A DNA stretch of 45,818 bases from Oscillospiraceae bacterium (GCA_015066065.1 SVPB01000007.1:1-45818); one strand, 5' to 3'. Positions 1 to 8,921 are shown, counted from the first letter of the stretch. Notes: a model not told the origin generated them from the sequence alone. Numbers and translations: made by a program.

Positions 1-318
1 CGGACCGCTTCCCACTACCACCGGTGGTTGGGACGGTGGGGTCGACAGAGAAGGGATAACATAAGGGGAGCGATCGATGGGACTGACCTTATCCCGGCGA
101 CACCGTGCCGAACGCAGTACCGTCTCCTCCTCTTCCACCGTTACGTCCACGGTGATCTCAAAATGAACATTGTCCTTCTTTCGGGCGTCTATCGATCGCT
201 TGGCCAAGGTGCAGGTCAACACCGCCCGAGGGGGTACCCCTAACAGAGAGGCCGCACGGCGGCGCAGATCTTCCGGCTTATAAGAAAGCGGCATAGCGAT
301 TCCGGTTACACGTAGCAT
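1..318 (-). CDS. N-terminal part of an FAD-dependent dehydrogenase-like protein (COG2509-like), truncated by the window edge
   Basis: Manual reverse-strand translation: MLRVTGIAMPLSYKPEDLRRRAASLLGVPPRAVLTCTLAKRSIDARKKDNVHFEITVDVTVEEEE...PVVVGSGP, open to base 1. It ends at the start of a GxGxxG dinucleotide-binding motif. Absent from the ORF track because it is partial. Confidence 0.75.
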   Translation of the reverse strand, partial: MLRVTGIAMPLSYKPEDLRRRAASLLGVPPRAVLTCTLAKRSIDARKKDNVHFEITVDVTVEEEETVLRSARCRRDKVSPIDRSPYVIPSLSTPPSQPPVVVGSGP

Positions 319-327
319 ACTTTACTC

Positions 328-1593
328 CTACCAACGATCAGCCATAGCCCGGGATGCCACAAAGGCACAGCTCCAGGCAAACTGTAGGTTAAATCCGCCG
401 CAATCGCCGTCCACGTCAAGCATCTCTCCAGCCATATACAAGCCGGGATGACGGCGGCTCATCAGCGTATAGGGATCCAGATCCCGGGGATCAATACCAC
501 CGGCGGTGACCTGTGCACCACCAAAGCCCTGGGTGCCGGTTACCGGTAAGACCCAGCTCTTGATAGTGTCGGCGATGCGATCCCGTTCCTCCTCGGTCAA
601 AGAGTCGGCGGATCGGGTCAACGGTAACACCCCGGCTACCCGTAACACCGTCTGCCCCACTCGCTTATGCAATAAACCAGTCAGCAGATCCTCCAGCGAA
701 CGGCCAGGCATCCGACTGCGTTCGCCAATACGGGTGCGCAGAGCATCCCGTTCCCAGGTGGGGAGCAGATCCAGGCTAACGGTCATGGAACCACGATGGC
801 GGCGTTCCCAGTCACCTGCCGGTCGGGATATCTGCATCACCGCCGGTCCGGAAAGACCGTAATCGGTAAACAGCACCTCCCCGGTATTCTCGGTCAGCAG
901 GCGACCATCAAGGCGCAGCCCCACCGTAGCCTCCACACGGATGCCCTTAACCGCACGCACATAGTCGGTGGCGGTGCGCAGCTGCACAATGGCCGGGAAC
1001 AACGGTGTTTTCGCATATCCCAAGGCAGTCAGCAGGCTGTACCCCTCGGCGCTCCCGCCCAAGGACGGTGACGCCGCACCGCCGGTGCATACCAGCACCT
1101 GACGGGCCGTATACGTCGTGTCGGCGGTTTCCACTCGGTAACCATCCTTATGGGGACATATCGCCGTCACCGGGGTGTCGCACAGCGTCTCCACCCCATA
1201 CGCCGTCGCTTCCAGCCGCAGGGCGTCCAGCACCGCACCGGCCTGTTCACTGGCCGGGTACACCTTTCCGTCCGGACGGGTCACACAATCCACACCGATA
1301 GAGTGAAAAAACGCCTGTGTGTCCGTGGAAGTAAAAGCTTCCAACACCGGCTGCGCCAAGCGCCGATCACCGTGATACCGATCAATGGTAGCCTGTTGGT
1401 TGGTCAGGTTGCAGGTGCCATTGCCGGTAGCTATGAGCTTTTTGCCCACCCGGGGGGCTTTTTCCAACAGCAGGATCCGCTTATGTCCTCCCTGCCGGGC
1501 GTTATGTCGCCCAAGCATAGCGGCAGCGGCACAGCCGACAGCGCCGCCGCCCACGATAATACAATCGATCATTTCCGTACTCCTATCAGCCAC
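328..1593 (-). CDS. NAD(P)/FAD-dependent oxidoreductase, BaiN/HI0933-like family
   Basis: IIVGGGAVGCAAAAMLGR Rossmann motif, KKLIATGNGTCNLTN and C-terminal GEMLDVDGDCGGFNLQFAWSCAFVA are typical of the family. The start may be internal at 1572 (MIDCIIVGGG). Confidence 0.9.
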   Translation of the reverse strand: MADRSTEMIDCIIVGGGAVGCAAAAMLGRHNARQGGHKRILLLEKAPRVGKKLIATGNGTCNLTNQQATIDRYHGDRRLAQPVLEAFTSTDTQAFFHSIGVDCVTRPDGKVYPASEQAGAVLDALRLEATAYGVETLCDTPVTAICPHKDGYRVETADTTYTARQVLVCTGGAASPSLGGSAEGYSLLTALGYAKTPLFPAIVQLRTATDYVRAVKGIRVEATVGLRLDGRLLTENTGEVLFTDYGLSGPAVMQISRPAGDWERRHRGSMTVSLDLLPTWERDALRTRIGERSRMPGRSLEDLLTGLLHKRVGQTVLRVAGVLPLTRSADSLTEEERDRIADTIKSWVLPVTGTQGFGGAQVTAGGIDPRDLDPYTLMSRRHPGLYMAGEMLDVDGDCGGFNLQFAWSCAFVASRAMADRW

Positions 1594-2188
1594 GACGAGC
1601 TAGCTGCTTGAGAGATTCACGCACCAAGGTTTCCACCGGCAGAGCGCTGTCCAGCTTGGCTACCACCGCCGAAGCCTCTCCTGCGGTGAAGCCCAATACC
1701 GTCAGAGCATCCACCGCCTGAGAAGCGTTACTGCTGGCAGACACCACCGCCCCGGCCGGCAACGTAACGCCGGCGGCGGTGGGCGTGGCGCCCACCTTAT
1801 CCTTCAGCTCCAGAGCGATGCGCTGTGCCAGCTTAGGGCCGACACCGGCGGCCTTGGTGAGCATCTTGTAGTCACCGGATGCCACCGCCAAAGCCACCCT
1901 CTCCGGAGATAGCTCGGACAAGATGGATAACCCCACCTTGGGACCCACGCCGGAAATAGAGGTTAACTGCTTAAAACAGGTCATTTCATTTTTATCCGCA
2001 AAGCCAAACAGCTCGATCGCATCCTCACGCACGTTCATCATGGTATACAACATGACCTCGTTGCCAATACCGGGAAGCTGTCGGGCCGTATTCATGGTGA
2101 TCTGGCATCGGAAACCCACACCACCACAGCAGATCACCGCCGTGCGTGGATCTGCGTGTATGAGTTCCCCTTTTAGGCTATACAGCAT
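1586..2188 (-). CDS. ruvA: Holliday junction branch migration protein RuvA
   Basis: MLYSLKGELIHADPRTAVICCGGVGFRCQI...; HhH motifs (TSISGVGPKVGLSILS, AAGVGPKLAQRIALELKDK). Start moved to 2188 from the longer ORF. Confidence 0.93.
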   Translation of the reverse strand: MLYSLKGELIHADPRTAVICCGGVGFRCQITMNTARQLPGIGNEVMLYTMMNVREDAIELFGFADKNEMTCFKQLTSISGVGPKVGLSILSELSPERVALAVASGDYKMLTKAAGVGPKLAQRIALELKDKVGATPTAAGVTLPAGAVVSASSNASQAVDALTVLGFTAGEASAVVAKLDSALPVETLVRESLKQLARRG

Positions 2189-2190
2189 GG

Positions 2191-2694
2191 TTATCTCTCC
2201 GTTCGTCTGATTAATCGTTGTTGTAAGCCACCGTACTGCGCATGACAAATGGCGATCGCCAAGGCGTCGGCGGTATCATCCGGCTTGGGAACTTCCCGTA
2301 GCCGTAAAAGGCGCTTGATCATCTCCATGACCTGAGGCTTCTGTGCCTGACCATAGCCGGTAACGGCGCTTTTAACCTGCATGGGGGTATATTCAAACAC
2401 CGGTACTCCATGCTGCTCCAAAGCAAGCATGGTAACGCCTCTGGCCTGTGCCACATCAATGGCGGTGGTTTTATTGCTCTGAAAATACAGCTTTTCTACA
2501 GCGGCAGCATCCGGATGATGCCGTTCCAGTATCTCGTTAAGATTCCGATAGATCATGGCCAGCCGTTGCCCGAACGGCATCCCGGCCGGGGTGGTCACAG
2601 CGCCAAAATCCACCGGAACAAAGCGACCACGCTCATAGCGTACCACGCCCCAGCCCACGATGGCGTAGCCGGGGTCAATCCCGAGTATCAGCAT
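2191..2694 (-). CDS. ruvC: Crossover junction endodeoxyribonuclease RuvC
   Basis: MLILGIDPGYAIVGWGVV...AAVEKLYFQSNKTTAIDVAQARGV...PDDTADALAIAICH; canonical RuvC motifs. Confidence 0.95.
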   Translation of the reverse strand: MLILGIDPGYAIVGWGVVRYERGRFVPVDFGAVTTPAGMPFGQRLAMIYRNLNEILERHHPDAAAVEKLYFQSNKTTAIDVAQARGVTMLALEQHGVPVFEYTPMQVKSAVTGYGQAQKPQVMEMIKRLLRLREVPKPDDTADALAIAICHAQYGGLQQRLIRRTER

Positions 2695-4516
2695 TGTCTT
2701 TGTTCTCCGTTTCTTTGGTTTCGGTATCGTCACTTTCCGGATCATCGGACGGTTCGGTAATCGTGTCCTCCTCAGAGGGTTCCGTCGGAGGATCGGAGGT
2801 CTCGATACTGGTGGTGGTCGTGGTTGTCGTTACCGTTGTGGTGGTGGTTGTCGTGGTTGTGGTGGTGGTCGTCGTCGTCCTGCGTGGTGTGGTGGTGGTC
2901 TGTCGGGAACCCCAGCCTTCCGGCATCTGTACGTCCCAGTTAACCGCATAGGAGACGTCCGTCGATTCCCGTTCCACCGCGCATATCACCAGCCGGGCAC
3001 CGTCGTGACCGTATTCCTTCTCCGCCTGGGTGACTACCATCAGCAGATTATCCCGAGGGGTAACGCTGACGTTACTGTTGAATAACGAGCGAGCCGCTAT
3101 AGTTTGCAGGTCAGACGCATCGCCGGTGATCTTGCTTAGCTGCAAAGTATCCTCCTCATCCAGCACCATGACAGCAAAAATCTGCCACCGTGCCGTCCGG
3201 TATAGGGTATTCAGCTCGATGACGGGGTGCTCTCGCAGGTAAGCGATCCGTCGGTAAGAGAGCAAAGAAGAAAACATCTGCTCATCTTGTGTGTTGTTCC
3301 CCATAACAATGAGGGGACTGGCAGCAGGGAAATCCGGGGTTAACGCTTTGGTAAAATAAGGTTGTCCATAATAGGAATATTCGCCCAAAAAGCTATGATT
3401 GGCGTAATAGCCGTCCCGATAGGTCATCACGGGATAATCCACTACCGTGTCCGGGATGCGGATCCATCCGCCTACGTCCGGATTCATATCGTATAAACTG
3501 CGAAAGCGTGGCATCAATCCCTCAGGGTAGTCCTGAGGGTCGGTTGGCTGGTTGAGTGCATACTCCTTCTCGCTCCAATACATGCCACGTAAGCTGTCCT
3601 GCAGACGGCGGTTGGTATCCGGTGCTTTGGATAGTTGGTACAGGGCCACACCGGCGCCCACCAACAGAAGGATCACCAATAGCCACGGAATGAGCTTAAT
3701 GATGCTCTTACGCCAACCGTCACCACGGTGGGGAAACCAGTGTGTGGGATGAAAACTACGTCTCTGACGGGGGGGCGTCGTTTCCTGCTCCATAGTACCC
3801 CCGGCCATGACCGCCGGGTACGCCTCCAGATACCGGCGTACCAGATCCAGCGCCCGGGAAGCGGCGGCTCGGCGGATAGCGTTACGGTCGCGCATGCCGT
3901 CATCCAGTTTCCAGTGCTGCACCCACTTACGGCGACCATCGGTCAGGCAGGCAAACACGGTGCCGACGGGATGTTCCTCCGATGGGATGGGACCGGCCTC
4001 TCCGGTAATACTCAAGCCTAACCGGGCATGGCCTTCGTGACGGACGCCACGAGACATGGCGATGGCTGTCGGCTCACTGACCGCCCCATAACGGCGCAAG
4101 GTATCCCGTTTGACATGGAGCATTTTCTCCTTGCAGTCACAGCTGTAGGACACCACCCCCGTGCCAAACACATGAGAACATCCGGGTACGGCGGTCAGCT
4201 CAGCCGCAATCAGTCCGCCGGTGCAGGACTCTGCCACCGCTAAGGACATCTCCTTTTCGGTCAGCAGTTCCACCACTCGGGCGGCCAAAGACGTGTCGGT
4301 ACGGCTGTAGAGATACACGTTCATGCGGTCAGCCACTTGATCGGCGACCGACTCTAACAGCCCGGTATCCTCCCCCGTCAAACGGAGGGTCACATCTTCG
4401 TCCTCTCCATGGAGCTCTGCCGTCACCGCATGCCCGGACAAAACATCCTGCAGACGCTGTCCAACTGCCTCGGCCGGCAGTCCAAAGAAGCGCAATATCC
4501 GAATCTGGCTATCCAC
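2675..4516 (-). CDS. CinA KH + PncC (nicotinamide-nucleotide amidase-like) domains fused to a TM helix, a degenerate class B sortase-like domain and a Thr-rich C-terminal tail
   Basis: N-terminus RILRFFGLPAEAVGQRL (CinA KH-like); LAVAESCTGGLIAAELTAVPGCSHVFGTGVVSYS (PncC); TM SIIKLIPWLLVILLLVGAGVAL; SrtB-like LYDMNPDVGGWIRIPDTVVDYPVM...LIVMGNNTQDEQMFSSL; tail TTTTPRR-T15-V-T7. Alternative starts for the sortase half are at 3808 and 3793. Confidence 0.8.
   Translation of the reverse strand: MDSQIRILRFFGLPAEAVGQRLQDVLSGHAVTAELHGEDEDVTLRLTGEDTGLLESVADQVADRMNVYLYSRTDTSLAARVVELLTEKEMSLAVAESCTGGLIAAELTAVPGCSHVFGTGVVSYSCDCKEKMLHVKRDTLRRYGAVSEPTAIAMSRGVRHEGHARLGLSITGEAGPIPSEEHPVGTVFACLTDGRRKWVQHWKLDDGMRDRNAIRRAAASRALDLVRRYLEAYPAVMAGGTMEQETTPPRQRRSFHPTHWFPHRGDGWRKSIIKLIPWLLVILLLVGAGVALYQLSKAPDTNRRLQDSLRGMYWSEKEYALNQPTDPQDYPEGLMPRFRSLYDMNPDVGGWIRIPDTVVDYPVMTYRDGYYANHSFLGEYSYYGQPYFTKALTPDFPAASPLIVMGNNTQDEQMFSSLLSYRRIAYLREHPVIELNTLYRTARWQIFAVMVLDEEDTLQLSKITGDASDLQTIAARSLFNSNVSVTPRDNLLMVVTQAEKEYGHDGARLVICAVERESTDVSYAVNWDVQMPEGWGSRQTTTTPRRTTTTTTTTTTTTTTTVTTTTTTTSIETSDPPTEPSEEDTITEPSDDPESDDTETKETENKDNADTRD
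2810..2899 (-). repeat. Poly-threonine-encoding tract (T4-P-R-R-T15-V-T7)
   Basis: Minus-strand codons are almost all ACC/ACG/ACA, in mixed order rather than a pure trinucleotide repeat. Confidence 0.95.
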
Positions 4517-4548
4517 AACGACAGACCTCCTTTCCTCATGTGGGGTGA

Positions 4549-5724
4549 TCAGATGCGACGGATGCGAATGCCCTGCATGGCATCCTCCACCAATCCGTCA
4601 ATGTCCAGCACAGCCTCAACTTCTTCCACCTTATGCAAGCGGGGTTTGGTACAAGGGTGCCGGGGGGTAAACACCGTACAGCAATCCTCGTACGGCTGAA
4701 TGGAAATGTCAAAGGTGTCGATCTGACGGGAGATGCGGACGATCTCTTCCTTGTCCATACCGATCAGGGGACGGAACACCGGCATGGTAGCCAGCGCATC
4801 GGTCACCGCTAACGCTGGGATGGTCTGGCTGGCAACCTGTCCGACACTTTCGCCGGTAATCAGGGCACCACAATCCTCCTGTCGTGCCACCTTCTGCGCC
4901 AGACGCATCATAAATCGGCGCATAATGAGGGTGAAGTAATCCTCGGGGCACGCCCGGCGGATCTCCTCCTGGATGTGGGTAAAGGGAACGATATGCATGG
5001 TCATGTGACCGGCATAGCGACCCACCCGTTCCAGGAGAGAAACCACCTTCTCCTCCGCCCGTTCGCTGGTATAAGGAGGCGATGCAAAATGAATAGCCGT
5101 CAGTTCAATACCCCGTTTAGCCATCATGTAAGCCGCCACCGGTGAGTCGATTCCGCCGGAAATGAGAATAGCCGCCTTGCCGCCAGTGCCGATGGGCATA
5201 CCGCCGGCACCGGGTATCTGCTGTGCGTGAATATACGCACCAAAGTCACGGATCTCCACGATGATCTGCAGATCCGGCTGATGCACGTCCACACGCAGAT
5301 GGGGAAAATGCTCCAGCACGTAAGCGCCCACCTCCCGGCTGATCTCCGGGGAGGTCAGTGGAAATTGCTTGTCGGAGCGCTTGGATTCCACCTTAAAGGT
5401 GGCGCTGCTCAACAGGCGGTCTTCCAGATAGGTCGCCGTTTCGCGACAGATGGTGTCCAGATCCTTGGCCGTCACCCGAGCACGGGAAAAAGCAGAGATG
5501 CCGAATACCCGGGATACACATTCACAGGCTTCGTCCAGATCCGCCGCATCGTTTTTTGGTTCGATATAGATGGTGGACTGGGCACAGCGCACCAGAAAAT
5601 CTCCTGCCCGGCGCAACCGATAACGCAGGTTCTTCATCAGTGCTTCTTCAAAGGTGCGGCGATTCAGGCCTTTGAGGGCCAGCTCGCCGTTTTTAATCAA
5701 AATAATCTCTTGCGGTGTATACAT
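4549..5724 (-). CDS. thiI: tRNA 4-thiouridine(8) synthase ThiI
   Basis: ILIKNGELALKGLNRRTFEEAL; THUMP region; AAILISGGIDSPVAAYMMAKRG PP-loop; ALITGESVGQVASQT. Confidence 0.95.
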   Translation of the reverse strand: MYTPQEIILIKNGELALKGLNRRTFEEALMKNLRYRLRRAGDFLVRCAQSTIYIEPKNDAADLDEACECVSRVFGISAFSRARVTAKDLDTICRETATYLEDRLLSSATFKVESKRSDKQFPLTSPEISREVGAYVLEHFPHLRVDVHQPDLQIIVEIRDFGAYIHAQQIPGAGGMPIGTGGKAAILISGGIDSPVAAYMMAKRGIELTAIHFASPPYTSERAEEKVVSLLERVGRYAGHMTMHIVPFTHIQEEIRRACPEDYFTLIMRRFMMRLAQKVARQEDCGALITGESVGQVASQTIPALAVTDALATMPVFRPLIGMDKEEIVRISRQIDTFDISIQPYEDCCTVFTPRHPCTKPRLHKVEEVEAVLDIDGLVEDAMQGIRIRRI

Positions 5725-5731
5725 AGGCTAC

Positions 5732-7075
5732 TTATTCTCCTGTCATTGATGTATCCGGTGCGGCCGACGCCGCCTCCTCATAATACGGGTGTATGGGCAG
5801 CTCCTGCTCCACGTACCACTGCACAGGCATCACGACCTGCTCGTTGGGAACGATGGCCACCGTGTTGACGTATGCATCCTCCGGCATCCGACGGGCGTAT
5901 ACCAGCAGCCGTGCGTTATCCAGCTTGGATACGCTGGGAGAAGCCACGGTGGACAGTACCAGCAGTTCATCCTCCGCCGTCACCTCCACGGGATAATGGA
6001 ACAAGGAACGCAGTCGCACCTCCTGCACAAAGGATAAGAAATCCGCATCATCCGCAAACTGGGTGCGGCGCATATCCCCCCTATCCTCCGTCTCGCCGTT
6101 TTCATCGGTGATGGTCACCGCAAACACCTGATAGGTATGCGTCTCAAACAAGGTGCTCATTGTCAAGAGAGGAGCAGAACGGGCATAATAGGGACTGCCC
6201 ACCAGCTCGTTGAGACCGGAAAACATACCGCCGGCGGCGCTGTTGTTGCCATACACCAGCATCACGCGAGGGCGCTGACCGGCGGCATCTACCGCACAGC
6301 GGTCGTCCAAAAACGGAGTGCCATTCGGATTGCTGTGACCGTAAAAGTCCTCGTCCACATAGCGGCTGCCCTTCATGATGGGGTAATCAATATCCAAAAA
6401 ATCCCGGGTGCCGCTGGCGTGGAAACGGATGAAGCCCCGTACATCAGCGTTGGCGTCATACAGGTCGGTAAAGGATCGCAGCATACCGGTGGGATACGCT
6501 GTTCCTTCCGTCACCGTTTGGGTATCCTCCTCGTGATACATCGCTTCCACCTGCTCATAGCGTGACGCCGTCACTGTCGGCAACAGCCACATGGTGTACA
6601 TGACGTAACCAAGGCACGCCGTCAGGGTTATCAAAGCAAGCCAAAAGCCACCTTTACGCACCCATTCCATCACCGTATCGTTGCGGTGAAAGCCGTTCCC
6701 AGCAAAGGTGCTGGCTAAACAACGCCACGCAGGGCGGTTGGCACGTGGTTTCGGAGGCAGGCTATCCAGCGGCAGGGCATTGGGGTCGCTATCCGGCTCC
6801 ACCAGCACAGAGGGAGTCTCTGGTTCCGGCCGGATGATGTCCAAGGGCTGGTACTCGTCTTCCATCACTTCGCCATGCCGGCGTTTTTGCTCCGGCGAAC
6901 GAGGGGTATTGATAAGGGACACCTCCGGCGCCGGCTGATGCTCCTGTGTCGCCGCCGTATCGCCGCGCAGAACCGAGGCTACCGCCGTTGCATCCTCTTC
7001 CGGCAGGGAAGCCAACAATTCCTGTATCTTATCCTCCAGGCGCTGCCGGGAGGTATCGTCTTGTTGTTGCGTCAT
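5732..7075 (-). CDS. Membrane-anchored degenerate class B sortase-like protein (second paralog)
   Basis: About 135-aa N-terminal region, TM GGFWLALITLTACLGYVMYTMWLLP, then LYDANADVRGFIRF...DIDYPIM...VMLVYGNNSAAGGMFSGL...LLVLSTVASPSVSKLDNARLLVYARR. This is a class B sortase fold signature with His->Asn and Cys->Val. Confidence 0.8.
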   Translation of the reverse strand: MTQQQDDTSRQRLEDKIQELLASLPEEDATAVASVLRGDTAATQEHQPAPEVSLINTPRSPEQKRRHGEVMEDEYQPLDIIRPEPETPSVLVEPDSDPNALPLDSLPPKPRANRPAWRCLASTFAGNGFHRNDTVMEWVRKGGFWLALITLTACLGYVMYTMWLLPTVTASRYEQVEAMYHEEDTQTVTEGTAYPTGMLRSFTDLYDANADVRGFIRFHASGTRDFLDIDYPIMKGSRYVDEDFYGHSNPNGTPFLDDRCAVDAAGQRPRVMLVYGNNSAAGGMFSGLNELVGSPYYARSAPLLTMSTLFETHTYQVFAVTITDENGETEDRGDMRRTQFADDADFLSFVQEVRLRSLFHYPVEVTAEDELLVLSTVASPSVSKLDNARLLVYARRMPEDAYVNTVAIVPNEQVVMPVQWYVEQELPIHPYYEEAASAAPDTSMTGE

Positions 7076-7080
7076 GCTGT

Positions 7081-8214
7081 TTATCTCCTTGCCAATACCC
7101 GGATGGCCTCTTGCAACGCTTGGACAAAGAGGTCCATCTCCTCTAAGGTATTACTCATATCCATACTGATTCTCAGGGCGCTGTCGATCTCCTCCGCCGG
7201 CAGACCCATGGCCGTCAGCACCGGGCTTTTCGCTCCCTTGGCGCAGGCAGAACCACTAGACACGTAAATCTCACGCTGGGCCAAAAAGTGCAGCATCGTC
7301 TCGCTGCGCAGACCCGGCACCGACAGATGTACGATGTGGGGGACATTCTCTGCCGGCAGATGCAGCCGCACATCGGGCAACCGCCGTAAGCCCTCCAGCA
7401 ATCGCTCACGCAGCATCGTATAATGCGCATTCTGCTCCGGGTAAGACGGCAGCTCCTTGGCGGCCACGCCAAAGGCGGCGATCAATGGTGCCGCTTCGGT
7501 GCCGCAACGGATGCCGCCTTCCTGCTTACCGCCGATCTGTCGGGGAATCACCCGACAACCACGACGTAGAAACAGCACTCCACAGCCCTTGGGACCATGT
7601 AGCTTGTGGGCGCTGGCGGACAATGAATCCAGACCCCAACGATCGGCCAACAAGGGCATTTTGCCAGCCGCCTGCACGGCGTCACAATGGATGTGGGCAC
7701 GGGGGGCAACCCGACGGATGCCAGGTATCGCTTTCTCCAGCGGAAAACGGGCGCCGGTCTCGTTGTTGACCAGCATTACCGTGACCAGCACCGTATCCGG
7801 GCGACAGGCCGCTACCATCCGGGCGGCGCTGATCGTACCGTCGGCATCCGGCACAAGACGGGTGATCTCATAGCCCTGCTTTTCCAGCCGATCACAGGCC
7901 TCCGCTACGGAGGAATGCTCTACCGCTGTGGTCACCACATGCTTGCCGGCTCTGGCATGAGCCTCCACACTACCCAGTACTGCCAGATTATTGGATTCGG
8001 TGCCACCGGAGGTAAAATACAACTCCTCCGGCTGCGCTCCCAACAGCTTAGCCACCGTCTGACGGGCGGCGGTCAGCTCCTGCTCTGCACGGAACCCCAG
8101 GGTGTGCAGAGAACTGGGGTTACCATAGGTGTGCATCATCATGTCGTACGCTTTATCCGCCGCCGCCCGGCATACCCGGGTGGTGGCGCTGTTGTCCAGA
8201 TAAATCTCCGCCAC
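7081..8214 (-). CDS. Cysteine desulfurase (NifS/IscS-like)
   Basis: IYLDNSATTRV; TSGGTESNNLAV; SASAHKLHGPKGCGVLF (PLP Lys); SSGSACAKG catalytic Cys. Confidence 0.94.
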   Translation of the reverse strand: MAEIYLDNSATTRVCRAAADKAYDMMMHTYGNPSSLHTLGFRAEQELTAARQTVAKLLGAQPEELYFTSGGTESNNLAVLGSVEAHARAGKHVVTTAVEHSSVAEACDRLEKQGYEITRLVPDADGTISAARMVAACRPDTVLVTVMLVNNETGARFPLEKAIPGIRRVAPRAHIHCDAVQAAGKMPLLADRWGLDSLSASAHKLHGPKGCGVLFLRRGCRVIPRQIGGKQEGGIRCGTEAAPLIAAFGVAAKELPSYPEQNAHYTMLRERLLEGLRRLPDVRLHLPAENVPHIVHLSVPGLRSETMLHFLAQREIYVSSGSACAKGAKSPVLTAMGLPAEEIDSALRISMDMSNTLEEMDLFVQALQEAIRVLARR

Positions 8215-8296
8215 GTTATAGCCTCCGTTATATACTTATACAGATTATATTGTAAACCAAAACACCAGCTTTTGCAACTATTTAGCGCAAAAAAAT

Positions 8297-8316
8297 AAAA
8301 GCCCCGAAGGGCTTTT
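8297..8316 (-). terminator. Rho-independent terminator of ruvX
   Basis: AAAAGCCC-CGAA-GGGCTTTT hairpin with A/T runs on both sides, overlapping the ruvX stop codon. Confidence 0.75.
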
Positions 8317-8738
8317 TATTCACCTTGTAGGCGACGGCTATCGAGATAATCCTGCAGGATAATGGTCGCCGCCACCGTATCCACCACCTGCTTACGCTTT
8401 CTGCCGCGCACATCCGTCTGGTTGAGGTAACCGATGGCACTGACAGTGGTCATACGCTCGTCCCAAAGCCGCACCGGCAGCTGGGTCAACGACTCCAACG
8501 CATGAGCAAAATCCTCCGCACGCTGGGCGCTCTCTCCCCGGCTTCCATCCATGTTGCGTGGATGGCCAACCACCAGCATCTCCGCCCGTCGGGCCAGCGC
8601 TTCATCAGCAATGCGCCGGGCTAAGCGGGTAAGATCCCATTCCTCCCACGTGCCGATGGGACTGGCCAATCGCTCTTGCGCATCGCAGATGGCCAAGCCG
8701 GTACGCTTGAGCCCCAGGTCTACTGCCATAATGATCAT
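8316..8738 (-). CDS. ruvX: Putative Holliday junction resolvase (YqgF/RuvX)
   Basis: MAVDLGLKRTGLAICD; VVGHPRNMDGS; LWDERMTTVSA. The ATG at 8738 is preceded by AGAGGTG. Confidence 0.92.
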   Translation of the reverse strand: MIIMAVDLGLKRTGLAICDAQERLASPIGTWEEWDLTRLARRIADEALARRAEMLVVGHPRNMDGSRGESAQRAEDFAHALESLTQLPVRLWDERMTTVSAIGYLNQTDVRGRKRKQVVDTVAATIILQDYLDSRRLQGE

Positions 8739-8892
8739 TGCCGTCACCTCTTTCCCTCACACTATACCATATTCTATCGTTAAATGCAACGATAGATATT
8801 GCAACTCGCCCCGTATCATTTGTCACTTTTTTCATTTTTCGTTAAAAAGTGGCGCAGATATGTAAAAAATATGAAATTATGCGAAAATATTC

Positions 8893-8921
8893 TTGCAAAG
8901 ACCCCCATATGCTGTTATAAT
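8893..8921 (+). promoter_or_regulatory. Sigma-A-type promoter for the glutamate dehydrogenase gene
   Basis: TTGCAA - 17 nt - TATAAT, about 50 nt upstream of the start codon. Confidence 0.7.

Noticed and set aside
2694-2951. Plus-strand poly-valine ORF
   Set aside because: Antisense reading of the poly-threonine tract.
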